Positions 55,402 to 64,000 of a stretch of DNA of 64,000 nucleotides are shown piece after piece; position 1 is the first letter of the stretch, and every line of letters starts with the position of its first letter. The stretch spans positions 1-64,000 of the forward strand of contig NZ_VINQ01000006.1 of NCBI RefSeq assembly GCF_008369105.1, written 5' to 3'. A program made the translations under genes and the position numbers. This DNA comes from Aquicoccus porphyridii (GTDB lineage: Bacteria; Pseudomonadota; Alphaproteobacteria; Rhodobacterales; Rhodobacteraceae). The notes beneath the pieces are model-generated. The model was not told the origin of the DNA. It ran no database searches and worked only from the letters and a program-made list of their open reading frames with translations.

Positions 55402-56637
55402 TCAGACCTTTTGCTGGGTGTATTGGCGCAATTCCTTGCGCGCCACCTGGCGGCGGTGCACCGCGTCGGGCCCATCGGCAAGGCGCAGCGTGCGCACCTG
55501 CGTCCACGCGATGGCCAGCGGGGTATCCTGGCTGACACCACCCCCGCCATGAAGCTGCACCGCCTCGTCGATCACCTGCAACGCCGTCAGCGGCGCCACC
55601 ACCTTGATCATCGAAATCCACGGTGCCGCGGCCCTTGCGTCACCCTGGTCCATCATCCACGCCGCCTTGAGACAGAGCAGCCGCGCCTGTTCGATCTCCA
55701 TCCGTGCATTGGCGATGATGTCGTAGTTCGCGCCCAGATGCGCGATCGGCTTGCCAAAGGCCTCGCGTTCCAGCGACCGCTTGCACATCCGCTCCAGCGC
55801 CGCTTCAGCCTGACCGATGGCGCGCATGCAATGGTGAATGCGCCCCGGGCCAAGCCGCCCCTGCGAAATCTCGAAACCCCGGCCCTCGCCGAGGATCATG
55901 TGATCGGCCGGAACCCGCACATCGGTAAAGCGGATATGCATATGCCCGTGCGGCGCATCGTCATGGCCATAAACCTGCAACGGGCGCAGGATCTCGATCC
56001 CCTTCGTGTCGGCCGGGACCACGATCATCGAATGCTGCTGGTGCTTGGGCATGTCGTCGGTGCCGGTCTTGACCATGGTGATATAGACCGAACAACGCGG
56101 ATCGCCTGCCCCCGACGACCACCATTTCTCGCCGTTCAGAACATAATCATCGCCATCGCGCACGCACGACATCGAGATGTTGGTCGCGTCCGAACTGGCC
56201 ACATCCGGCTCGGTCATGAGGTAGGCCGATCGGATCTCTCCCGCAAGCAGCGGCGTAAGCCATTTTTCCTTCATCCAGTCGGCGCCATAGCGTTCCAGCA
56301 CCTCCATGTTTCCGGTATCGGGAGCGGAACAGTTGAACACCTCGGCGCCCAGCGGCGTCTTGCCCATTTCTTCGGCGAAATAGGCGTATTCCACGGTTTT
56401 GAGGCCGAACCCGCGTTCACTGTCGGTCAGCCAGAAATTCCACAGCCCCCGCTCCCTGGCCTTGGCCTTGAGGCTTTCGAGAATCTCGAACTGCCGGTCG
56501 GTATATTGCCAGCGGTCGCCCTTGCCGATCTCGGCGTGATATTCCTCCTCCAGCGGCATGACCTCGTTACGGATCATGTCGCGCACCTTTTCGAGAAGCG
56601 GCATATGCTCCTCGCGCATCCCCAGATTCATTTCCAT
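55402..56637 (-). CDS. Acyl-CoA dehydrogenase family protein
   Basis: FAD enzyme of 411 residues from ATG 56637 (GAGAGGAG upstream; an ATG at 56658 is weaker). [17 protein letters not shown] and [17 protein letters not shown] are flavin and substrate-binding blocks. [20 protein letters not shown] and [20 protein letters not shown] mark the C-terminal helical domain. The latter block belongs to the longer-chain/ACAD10-11-like branch, in which the usual catalytic glutamate position differs. Substrate chain unknown; it stands alone on its strand. Confidence 0.88.
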   Translation of the reverse strand: MEMNLGMREEHMPLLEKVRDMIRNEVMPLEEEYHAEIGKGDRWQYTDRQFEILESLKAKARERGLWNFWLTDSERGFGLKTVEYAYFAEEMGKTPLGAEVFNCSAPDTGNMEVLERYGADWMKEKWLTPLLAGEIRSAYLMTEPDVASSDATNISMSCVRDGDDYVLNGEKWWSSGAGDPRCSVYITMVKTGTDDMPKHQQHSMIVVPADTKGIEILRPLQVYGHDDAPHGHMHIRFTDVRVPADHMILGEGRGFEISQGRLGPGRIHHCMRAIGQAEAALERMCKRSLEREAFGKPIAHLGANYDIIANARMEIEQARLLCLKAAWMMDQGDARAAAPWISMIKVVAPLTALQVIDEAVQLHGGGGVSQDTPLAIAWTQVRTLRLADGPDAVHRRQVARKELRQYTQQKV

Positions 56638-56914
56638 CTTGGATTCCTCTCCTCTCAACGCGTCTCCACCAAAGTAGAAGCCCCGCTTGACCGAGAGTAA
56701 AGGGCGCTTGGCAAATGCCGTTACGTCGTGGCGCGGGGTCTGCCCCTGCGCCCGATACCCGTCACATCGCTGTCACCTATCGGTGGCAGTCTGACCACAA
56801 TTTTCGATTCCCCATTTCAAACGCTCCGCGGCGACCTTTCCCCGAGGTCGCCGCAATTTCTTTCCGGGCTTTCGCAACCTGTCGCGAAACGCCATGCAGG
56901 CGCAAAGCAAGGCT

Positions 56915-58570
56915 TCAGCGCGCGAATTTCTTGTGCTTGATCCGCTTGGGTTCCAACGCATCGGGGCCAAGCCGCCGCTTCTTGTCTTCCTCGTAATCCT
57001 CGAAATTGCCTTCGAACCATTCGACATGGGCGTCGCCCTCGAAAGCAAGGATATGCGTGCAGATACGGTCGAGGAAAAAGCGGTCGTGGCTGATCACCAC
57101 CGCACAGCCGGCGAAATCGACCAGTGCATCCTCAAGCGCGCGGAGCGTCTCGACATCGAGATCGTTGGTCGGTTCATCGAGCAAAAGCACGTTGCCACCC
57201 GATTTCAACAGCCGCGCCATATGCACCCGGTTGCGCTCACCACCCGACAGGAGGTTGACCTTTTTCTGCTGATCGCCGCCCTTGAAGTTGAAGGCCGAAC
57301 AATAGGCGCGTGAATTCATCTCGGCATCGCCGAGCTGGATGATGTCCTGCCCGTCCGAGATCACTTCCCAAACGGTCTTGTTGTCGGGCAATGCGTCGCG
57401 GGTCTGATCGACATAGCTAAGCTCGACCGTGTCACCGTATTCGATCTGGCCGTTGTCGGGCTGTTCCTGCCCGGTGAGCATGCGAAAGAGCGTGGTTTTA
57501 CCCGCACCGTTGGGGCCGATCACCCCGACAATCCCGCCGGGAGGCAGCGCAAAGCCCAAATCCTCGATCAACAGCTTGTCACCCATATGTTTCGACAACC
57601 CGTCGACCTCGATCACCTTCGAACCAAGGCGCTTGCCGTTGGGAATGATGATCTGGGCACGCGCGAGCTTCTCGCGCTCGGACTGGTTGGCCAGATCGTT
57701 ATAGGCGTTGATCCGCGCCTTCTGCTTGGCCTGCCGTGCCCTTGGCGACTGGCGCATCCATTCCAGTTCGCGTTCGAGCGTCTTCTGCTTCGACTTGTCC
57801 TCGCGCGCCTCCTGTTCGAGCCGCTTGGCCTTCTGTTCGAGCCATGCCGAGTAATTGCCCTCGTAAGGGATGCCGCGACCACGGTCCAACTCCAGAATCC
57901 AGCCGGTGATGTCATCGAGGAAATAGCGATCGTGGGTGACGATCAGGATCGTGCCCTTGTAGTCGATGAGGTGCTGTTGCAGCCATGCGATGGTCTCGGC
58001 ATCGAGGTGGTTGGTCGGCTCATCCAGAAGCAGCATGTCGGGCTGCTCCAGCAGAAGCTTGCACAACGCCACGCGGCGCTTTTCGCCGCCCGAAAGGGTG
58101 CTCACGTCGGCATCGTCCGGCGGACAGCGCAGCGCCTCCATCGACACGTCGATCTGGGCGTCGAGATCCCACAGGTTCTGGCTGTCGATCTCGTCCTGAA
58201 GCTGGGCCATCTCGTCGGCGGTCTCGTCCGAGTAGTTCATCGCCAACTCGTTGAACCGGTCGAGCTTGGCCTTCTTCTCGGCCACGCCCAGCATCACGTT
58301 GCCGCGCACATCAAGACCGGGGTCAAGCTCGGGTTCCTGCGGCAGGTAGCCCACCCGCGCACCCTGCGCGGCCCAAGCCTCGCCCGAGAAATCCGTGTCG
58401 AGCCCGGCCATGATCTTGAGCAGGGTCGACTTCCCCGCCCCGTTGACACCGACGACACCGATTTTCACCCCGGGCAGAAAGTTGAGATGGATGTTCTCGA
58501 AACATTTCTTCCCGCCGGGATAGGTCTTGGAGACGTCCTGCATGTGGTAGACGTATTGATAGGCTGCCAT
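56915..58570 (-). CDS. ettA: Energy-dependent translational throttle protein EttA
   Basis: ABC-F ribosome factor of 551 residues that gates early elongation according to energy state. The first cassette has [34 protein letters not shown] and [13 protein letters not shown]. The EttA-type arm insertion occurs within it ([20 protein letters not shown]). The linker [20 protein letters not shown] follows. The second cassette has [29 protein letters not shown] and [13 protein letters not shown]. No membrane segment, consistent with ABC-F. ATG 58570 gives the family-length N-terminus. Confidence 0.95.
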   Translation of the reverse strand: MAAYQYVYHMQDVSKTYPGGKKCFENIHLNFLPGVKIGVVGVNGAGKSTLLKIMAGLDTDFSGEAWAAQGARVGYLPQEPELDPGLDVRGNVMLGVAEKKAKLDRFNELAMNYSDETADEMAQLQDEIDSQNLWDLDAQIDVSMEALRCPPDDADVSTLSGGEKRRVALCKLLLEQPDMLLLDEPTNHLDAETIAWLQQHLIDYKGTILIVTHDRYFLDDITGWILELDRGRGIPYEGNYSAWLEQKAKRLEQEAREDKSKQKTLERELEWMRQSPRARQAKQKARINAYNDLANQSEREKLARAQIIIPNGKRLGSKVIEVDGLSKHMGDKLLIEDLGFALPPGGIVGVIGPNGAGKTTLFRMLTGQEQPDNGQIEYGDTVELSYVDQTRDALPDNKTVWEVISDGQDIIQLGDAEMNSRAYCSAFNFKGGDQQKKVNLLSGGERNRVHMARLLKSGGNVLLLDEPTNDLDVETLRALEDALVDFAGCAVVISHDRFFLDRICTHILAFEGDAHVEWFEGNFEDYEEDKKRRLGPDALEPKRIKHKKFAR

Positions 58571-58766
58571 TCTCGTCGTCCTTGCGCCGTTTGGGTCTGT
58601 TGCCGGCCTAGATAGTCGGTTGCGCCAACAGGAGCAATGCGGCGATGCCACGGCAATGCGTAAAGGGCCGAGTCCCCGGGGATTTTCCGGCCAGATGAAG
58701 GGAAACAATGCCCGCCGATGGCGTTGCGCGTTGACAGGGACAGGGGCCGGGGCCACAAACACGCGG

Positions 58767-59387
58767 ATGAACGAGGGATTGCCATACATGCGCCCCGGGC
58801 GGGTTGTGGGGTTGCTGGGCGGATCGTTCGATCCGGCCCATGAGGGCCATGCCCATATCAGCCGCGAGGCGCTCAAGCGGTTTGCGCTCGATGAATTGTG
58901 GTGGCTGGTCAGCCCGGGCAACCCGCTCAAGTCGCGCGGGCCGGCGCCGTTGGATCAACGGATGGCACGGGCACGCGCGGTAATGGATCACCCGCGCGTC
59001 AGGATCAGCGATTTCGAGGCCCGAGCGGGCACGCGATACACCGCCGAGACCTTGCAGGCACTGATCCGCACCTCTCCGGGGGTGCGGTTCGTCTGGCTCA
59101 TGGGGGCCGACAATCTGGCGCAGCTCGATCAATGGCAGGACTGGCGCTGGATCATGGAGCATGTGCCGGTCGGCGTGCTGGCGCGACCGGGGCAGAGGAT
59201 CGCGGCGCGCAATGCCAAGGCAGCCGATATCTATCGCCAGGCGCGGCTGCACGGCTATGCAAGCCGGTTGCTGGCCCGTGGCTCCGCGCCACGCTGGTGT
59301 TTCGTGAACGTGCCGATGGTCGATATCTCGTCGAGCGAGATCCGGGCGAGGGGGCTATGGACGACGCGGGGCGGTGTGGGGGCTTGA
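58767..59387 (+). CDS. nadD: Nicotinate-nucleotide adenylyltransferase
   Basis: NAD biosynthesis enzyme of 206 residues. [20 protein letters not shown] is the nucleotidyltransferase motif, [12 protein letters not shown] follows, [20 protein letters not shown] is the substrate block, and [12 protein letters not shown] is the C-terminal ISSTxIR-type motif. ATG 58767 is chosen because a G-x-P-x-x-x-P-G stretch just before the core looks like family sequence; ATG 58788, with GAGGGA upstream, is the alternative. Confidence 0.92.
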   Translation: MNEGLPYMRPGRVVGLLGGSFDPAHEGHAHISREALKRFALDELWWLVSPGNPLKSRGPAPLDQRMARARAVMDHPRVRISDFEARAGTRYTAETLQALIRTSPGVRFVWLMGADNLAQLDQWQDWRWIMEHVPVGVLARPGQRIAARNAKAADIYRQARLHGYASRLLARGSAPRWCFVNVPMVDISSSEIRARGLWTTRGGVGA

Positions 59388-59490
59388 CCCGTGAGGGGCG
59401 GCCATGGTCGGATCAAGGCATGTATTGAAGACGGGCAACGGCAATGCCGCGAATTGTGAGTTGTGCGGCGCCCTGACCTGAGGTTAATTC

Positions 59491-61005
59491 GTGATCATGG
59501 TGGCACGGTTTTCCAGACGGGCATTTCTGAGCGGGGCACTGGCCGGGTTGACGGCGGGGTCGGCGCTTGCCGATGCACCGGGGCAATCGCTGCGACCTGT
59601 GCTACGGCCCGGCGGGATCGCGGCCACCGCCAAGGTGGCCAGCAAATCCTCGGTGCCCCCTGCGGCGGTCCTGATCGAGGCGGCACAACTCGGCGGTCGC
59701 GTGAGCTTTGCCGTGGTCGACACCCGCACGGGCCAGATGCTCGAAGGGCATGACGCCGGACTGTCACACCCCCCCGCAAGCGTGAGCAAGGCCGTGACCG
59801 CGCTTTACGCGCTCGACGTCCTGGGGCCAAAGCATCGCTTTCTGACCCGGCTTGTCGCAACCGGACCAATTCACAACGGGGTTCTCAAGGGCGACCTGGT
59901 GCTTGCGGGCGGGGGTGATCCGACTCTCGACACCAACGCACTGGCCGATATGGCGGCACAGCTCAAGGCGGCGGGCGTGCGCGAAATCACCGGCGGGTTC
60001 CATGTCTGGGGCGGTGCCTTGCCCCTGGTCCGCGCGATCGACCGGACACAACCCGATCATGCCGGATACAATCCGGCGATTTCGGGGCTGAGCCTCAACT
60101 ACAACCGCGTGTATTTCGAGTGGAAGCGCGGCAGCAATGGCTGGCAAGTGAGCATGGATGCACGCAGCGACCGCTATCGCCCCGAGGTGCGCGTGGCCCG
60201 GATGCAGATCGTGAACCGCAGCACGCCGGTCTATACCTACGCCGAAAAGAACGGCATCGATCATTGGACCGTGGCGGACGGCGCGCTGGGCAATGGCGGC
60301 GCGCGCTGGCTGCCCGTGCGCCAACCCGAGATGTACGCCGGCGAGGTGCTGCGCGGTTTCGCGCGCAGCCATGGCATCGTGTTGCCCGAACCGCGCAAGC
60401 GCGGCAACCTGCCCGGCGGAACGATGGTCGCGCGCCATGTCAGCCCGGAACTGGCGATCATCCTGCGCGACATGCTGAAATATTCCAACAACCTGACCGC
60501 CGAAATGGTCGGAATGACGGCAACGGCCAAGCGCAAGGGGCACGTCGGCGGACTCGGCGACAGCGCCGGGGAAATGAGCCGCTGGGCCAAGGAGACGCTG
60601 GGCATGACGCGCACGGCACTGGTCGATCATTCCGGCCTCAGCGACAAATCGCAAATGACGGCACAGGATATGGCGCTCGCCCTGGCACGCGCGCATCGCA
60701 GCGCGGCACTCAAACCGATGCTCAAACCTTTCGCCATGCGCGACGAAAATGGACGCGTAAACAAGGCCCACCCGATCAAGGTGCAGGCCAAGACGGGCAC
60801 CTTGTATTTCGTGAGTGGCCTGGCCGGCTATGCCTCGCCCCCGGGGCGCGGGGATCTGGCCTTTGCGATCCTCGCGGCGGATGTCGGGCGGCGTGGCCGC
60901 TCCAACTCGGACGCAAGACCGCCCGGCGCACGCGGCTGGAACGCACGGGCCAAGACATTGCAGCAAAAGCTGATCGAACGCTGGGCCACGCTTTACGGCA
61001 CCTGA
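59491..61005 (+). CDS. dacB: PBP4-type D-Ala-D-Ala carboxypeptidase with Tat-like signal
   Basis: S13 (DacB/PBP4) family cell-wall hydrolase of 504 residues. The active-site triad of motifs is complete: S-x-x-K in PASVSKAVT (Ser97), S-x-N in YSNNLTAEM and K-T-G in VQAKTGTLYFV. The N-terminus FSRRAFLSGALAGLTAG fits the twin-arginine consensus S-R-R-x-F-L followed by a modest hydrophobic stretch. Export may therefore be through Tat rather than Sec, which is less usual for this family. GTG 59491 follows CTGAGG; ATG 59497 is equally possible. It stands about 100 bases after nadD. Confidence 0.9.
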   Translation: MIMVARFSRRAFLSGALAGLTAGSALADAPGQSLRPVLRPGGIAATAKVASKSSVPPAAVLIEAAQLGGRVSFAVVDTRTGQMLEGHDAGLSHPPASVSKAVTALYALDVLGPKHRFLTRLVATGPIHNGVLKGDLVLAGGGDPTLDTNALADMAAQLKAAGVREITGGFHVWGGALPLVRAIDRTQPDHAGYNPAISGLSLNYNRVYFEWKRGSNGWQVSMDARSDRYRPEVRVARMQIVNRSTPVYTYAEKNGIDHWTVADGALGNGGARWLPVRQPEMYAGEVLRGFARSHGIVLPEPRKRGNLPGGTMVARHVSPELAIILRDMLKYSNNLTAEMVGMTATAKRKGHVGGLGDSAGEMSRWAKETLGMTRTALVDHSGLSDKSQMTAQDMALALARAHRSAALKPMLKPFAMRDENGRVNKAHPIKVQAKTGTLYFVSGLAGYASPPGRGDLAFAILAADVGRRGRSNSDARPPGARGWNARAKTLQQKLIERWATLYGT

Positions 61006-61037
61006 CAGCACCGGCCGCAAGGCCAAGCCGCATCGGC

Positions 61038-61463
61038 TCAGGTCGTCATGTGGCGCGCCCGGGCTCCGCGTTCGATGGCCGCGGCATAAAGCCGGTCGAT
61101 ATCGAGCTCATAGCGGATCTCTTCCAGCAGGCGCAACTCCTCGTCACCCAGCGTGCCATCGGCAGCGGCGACATCGCAGGCCAGCGCATAGGCCGTCTCA
61201 TTGAGCCGCGCAGGCAGGTTGTCGCGAATGAGACCGAACAGCGCGTCAAGCCCGTCTTCCTGCTCGAAAAGGTCAAACACGGTCTGGGCCATGGTGTTCA
61301 TCCGGTCGATATCGTAATCGGCAAAGATCGGCAGGTGGTTGACCGTCGACTGGATCTTGACCAGTTCGGATGTGCGGATGTTCTCGTCCGAAGCGGACAC
61401 CGCGATCATCACCGCGACAAGACAGTCCTGCGGCGAAAGCGGGTGGGGAATGTTATCGTTCAT
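61038..61463 (-). CDS. TerB-like protein
   Basis: Product of 141 residues, all helical by appearance. CLVAVMIAVSASDENIRTSE at the N-terminus and ACDVAAADGTLGDEELRLLE in the second half are the paired acidic D-x-x-I/L-x-x-x-E metal-binding helices of the TerB/tellurite resistance family. Single TerB-fold proteins are common in Rhodobacteraceae without a tellurite cluster, and their role is unclear. ATG 61463 has AAGGA upstream. It converges on dacB. Confidence 0.8.
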   Translation of the reverse strand: MNDNIPHPLSPQDCLVAVMIAVSASDENIRTSELVKIQSTVNHLPIFADYDIDRMNTMAQTVFDLFEQEDGLDALFGLIRDNLPARLNETAYALACDVAAADGTLGDEELRLLEEIRYELDIDRLYAAAIERGARARHMTT

Positions 61464-61660
61464 CGGGCTGTCCTTGACGGCTAGGTTCGCGCCTGTGGTG
61501 ATATTGCTCCCGCGCCGCGCTTGCAACAAGCGGTTTCCACCGGCCAGGTGGCCAATCGCCGCCGGCGAGAGCGCAAACTCGCTCTTCCGCTGACCCGCGA
61601 AAGACATTAGGAAGCCCCGAGTTTCCGCGCATGGGGCGCGGGGGCATCTGGAGAGAAGAC

Positions 61661-63304
61661 ATGTCCGATCTGCGTGACGCCGCGATGAACAGCAAAGCCT
61701 GGCCCTTCGAAGAGGCCCGCCGCCTGCTCAAACGCTACGAGGCGGCGCCGCCCGAAAAGGGGCATGTTCTCTTCGAGACCGGCTACGGCCCCTCCGGCCT
61801 GCCGCATATCGGCACCTTCGGCGAGGTGCTGCGCACCACGATGATCCGCCGCGCCTTCGAGTCGATCAGCGACATCCCGACACGGCTCATCTGTTTTTCG
61901 GATGACCTTGACGGGATGCGCAAGGTGCCGGGCAACGTGCCCAACCGCGAGATGCTGGCCGAGCACCTGCAAAAACCGCTCACATCCGTGCCCGACCCGT
62001 TCGGCACGCATGACAGTTTCGGTGACCACAACAACGCCATGCTGCGCCGGTTTCTCGACACGTTCGGGTTTGACTACGAATTCTATTCGGCCACCGAGTT
62101 CTACCGCTCGGGGCAGTTCGACACGGTGCTCCTGCGCGCGGCTGAACGCTACGACGCCCTGATGAAAGTCATGCTGAAATCCCTGCGCGAAGAACGCCAG
62201 CAGACCTATTCGATCTTCCTGCCCATTCACCCCGAGACGGGCCGCGTGCTCTACGTGCCGATGAAGCATGTCGATGCGGCCAAGGGCGAGATCACCTTCG
62301 ACGACGAGCAGGGCCGCGAATGGACGCTGCCGGTGACCGGCGGCAACGTGAAGCTGCAATGGAAACCCGATTTCGGCGCCCGCTGGGCGGCGCTGGGCGT
62401 GGATTTCGAGATGTATGGCAAGGACCATTCCACCAACACGCCGATCTACGATGCGATCTGCAAGATCCTCGGCGAACGCGCGCCCGAGCATTTCACCTAC
62501 GAGCTGTTTCTCGATGACAAGGGGCAGAAGATCTCCAAATCCTCCGGCAACGGCATCTCGATCGACGAATGGCTGTCCTATGCCAGCACCGAGAGCCTGT
62601 CCTACTTCATGTATCAAAAGCCCAAGACGGCCAAACGGCTCTATTTCGACGTGATCCCGCGGGCGATGGACGAATATCACCAGCAGTTGCGCGCCTATCC
62701 CGGGCAGGACTGGACCCAGAAGGTGAACAATCCCGTGCATCACATTCATCATGGCGAGGTGCCTGCCTCCGACATGGTGGTGCCGTTCTCGATGCTCTTG
62801 AACCTCGCCAGCGCGTCGAGCGCCGAGGACAAGGGTGTTCTGTGGGGTTTCATCGCGAAATACGCCCCCGATGCCACCCCCGAAACCCATCCCGGCCTCG
62901 ATGCGGCGGCGGGCTACGCGGTGCGCTATTTCAACGATTTCGTGAAGCCGCAAAAAACCTACCGCGCGCCGGATGACAAGGAACGCGCAGCACTCGCCGC
63001 GCTGGTTGCGGCGCTGGGCGATGCCGACGTGGCACTGGACGAGATTGCCCGCAAGAATGCCGCCATGGGCAATGACGCCCCCCTGCCCGAGGTCGATTTC
63101 GGGGACGAGGAATTCCTGCAATCCATCGTCTTTGCCGTCGGCAAGAACCACGGGTTCGAACCGCTGCGCGACTGGTTCAAGGCGATCTACGAGGTCTGCC
63201 TCGGCGCCAGCCAGGGCCCGCGCTTCGGCGGGTTCATCGCGCTTTACGGCGTGGACGAGACACGGTCGCTGATCGAAAAGGCGCTGGCCGGGGAATTCAT
63301 TTGA
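61661..63304 (+). CDS. lysS: Lysyl-tRNA synthetase, class I
   Basis: Class I LysRS of 547 residues, the archaeal/alphaproteobacterial type, unrelated to class II Lys[16 protein letters not shown] contains the HIGH-like motif, and [16 protein letters not shown] contains the KMSKS-like motif. [13 protein letters not shown] and [20 protein letters not shown] line the active site. A helical anticodon-binding domain makes up the C-terminal 180 residues. ATG 61661 follows GGAGAGAAG; the open frame extends ten codons upstream. Confidence 0.95.
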   Translation: MSDLRDAAMNSKAWPFEEARRLLKRYEAAPPEKGHVLFETGYGPSGLPHIGTFGEVLRTTMIRRAFESISDIPTRLICFSDDLDGMRKVPGNVPNREMLAEHLQKPLTSVPDPFGTHDSFGDHNNAMLRRFLDTFGFDYEFYSATEFYRSGQFDTVLLRAAERYDALMKVMLKSLREERQQTYSIFLPIHPETGRVLYVPMKHVDAAKGEITFDDEQGREWTLPVTGGNVKLQWKPDFGARWAALGVDFEMYGKDHSTNTPIYDAICKILGERAPEHFTYELFLDDKGQKISKSSGNGISIDEWLSYASTESLSYFMYQKPKTAKRLYFDVIPRAMDEYHQQLRAYPGQDWTQKVNNPVHHIHHGEVPASDMVVPFSMLLNLASASSAEDKGVLWGFIAKYAPDATPETHPGLDAAAGYAVRYFNDFVKPQKTYRAPDDKERAALAALVAALGDADVALDEIARKNAAMGNDAPLPEVDFGDEEFLQSIVFAVGKNHGFEPLRDWFKAIYEVCLGASQGPRFGGFIALYGVDETRSLIEKALAGEFI

Positions 63305-63337
63305 CGCGTGATGGGCAGATTGCCCACCTTACGGGGC

Positions 63338-64000
63338 ATGGCCACGGGGTATGAACCGCTCGACACGCTGAAGCCGGTGGCGCCGGATATCTGGATCGTG
63401 GATGGCCCTTTGATCCGGTTCTATGGCATGCCGTTCTCGACCCGGGCCACGGTGGTGCGGCTGGCGAGCGGTGACATCTGGGTGCATTCCCCGACGCGGC
63501 TGACCGATGGGTTGCGCGATGAGGTCGCGACGCTGGGTCCGGTGGCGCATCTCATCGCACCCAACTGGATTCACTATGCCTATGTCGCGGAATGGCAAGC
63601 GGCGTTTCCCGATGCCCTAGCCTGGGCCGCACCGGGCGTCGCGGATCGGGCCGCGAAAAAAGGCATGGCGCTGCACTTTGATCACGATCTCGGGCCGGTG
63701 GCCGACCCGCCTTGGGCCGGGCAGATCGAGCAGATGATCGTCGAAGGCAGCCGGGCGCATCGCGAGGTGGTGTTTTTCCACCGGGCGTCGAAAACCCTGA
63801 TCCTGACCGACCTGATCGAGAATTTCGAGGCGCGCAACCTGCCATGGTGGATGCGGATCGCAGCTCGCGTCGGCGGCATTCTCGACCCGGACGGAAAGAT
63901 GCCGCGCGACATTCGGGCCAGTTTCATGGCCCAACGCGACAGGCTGCGTGATGCGGTCGAAACCATGATCGACTGGGGCCCCGAACGTGTAATCCTGGCG
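63338..64000 (+). CDS. DUF4336 protein, cut by the window end
   Basis: The frame stays open to the last base, giving 221 visible residues without a stop. MATGYEPLDTLKPVAPDIWI, RFYGMPFSTRATVVRL, IWVHSPTRLTD, LIAPNWIHYAYVAEWQAAFP and VVFFHRASKTLILTDLIENF match the DUF4336 family. That family has a metallo-beta-lactamase-like layout with HSP and APN...H elements. Start ATG 63338 is preferred; ATG 63311 is in frame nine codons earlier. It begins 33 bases after lysS. Activity unknown. Confidence 0.82.
   Translation, partial: MATGYEPLDTLKPVAPDIWIVDGPLIRFYGMPFSTRATVVRLASGDIWVHSPTRLTDGLRDEVATLGPVAHLIAPNWIHYAYVAEWQAAFPDALAWAAPGVADRAAKKGMALHFDHDLGPVADPPWAGQIEQMIVEGSRAHREVVFFHRASKTLILTDLIENFEARNLPWWMRIAARVGGILDPDGKMPRDIRASFMAQRDRLRDAVETMIDWGPERVILA

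Noticed and set aside
61013-61034. Two tiny hairpins (GGCC-GCAA-GGCC and GCCG-CAT-CGGC) between dacB and the TerB-like gene
   Set aside because: Four-base stems without a T-run are expected by chance in GC-rich DNA; not called as terminators.

Overview
The window looks like a chromosomal segment of a high-GC alphaproteobacterium, most likely of the Roseobacter group (Rhodobacteraceae). The reasons are the family mix (an imuA-imuB-dnaE2 cassette, class I lysyl-tRNA synthetase, DUF2065-hflC-hflK next to a Do-type protease, EttA, DUF4336), dense translational coupling, and many long antisense open frames typical of GC-rich coding DNA. No rRNA, tRNA, CRISPR array, insertion sequence or phage gene was recognised.

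Layout. 1-5637: a partial LuxR-like C-terminus, then the SOS mutasome cassette imuA-imuB-dnaE2. 5638-6337: about 700 bases with no supportable gene. 6338-21666: a nonulosonic-acid (pseudaminic/legionaminic-type) glycan cluster. It holds a PseG-like hydrolase, an ATP-grasp ligase, an NAD-dependent epimerase, a PseI/NeuB-type synthase, a PtmA-like SDR and an SpsF-type nucleotidyltransferase fused to an aldo/keto reductase. Interleaved with these are two alpha/beta-hydrolase-TPR proteins and two ~1000-residue putative glycosyltransferases, so this module is present twice. I consider it the most novel part of the window.

21700-32357: a nine-gene leftward operon (dipeptide-type ABC transporter, two amidohydrolases, flavin reductase, Asp/Glu/hydantoin-type racemase) with a divergent FadR-type GntR regulator. 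TGT-N2-ACA motifs lie in the shared intergenic region. It probably takes up and breaks down a nitrogen-containing cyclic compound that I cannot identify.

32538-41627: a DksA-type zinc finger protein, a ferric-reductase-like flavocytochrome divergent from a five-haem cytochrome c with an EF-hand-like loop, a P-type cation ATPase, two exported proteins of unclear role, an adrenodoxin-type ferredoxin and a peptidoglycan-binding lipoprotein. 41654-48320: a leftward housekeeping block for envelope quality control and redox or pentose metabolism (Do protease, DUF2065, hflC, hflK, glutathione reductase, rpiA, and a 43-codon membrane ORF).

48464-64000: GST, L-serine ammonia-lyase, two EamA transporters, thiamine pyrophosphokinase, a large acidic protein of unknown function, acyl-CoA dehydrogenase, ettA, nadD, a PBP4-type D-Ala-D-Ala carboxypeptidase with a Tat-like signal, a TerB-like protein, class I lysS and a DUF4336 protein cut by the window end.

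All assignments come from reading the sequence; no database search, alignment score or structure prediction was run.
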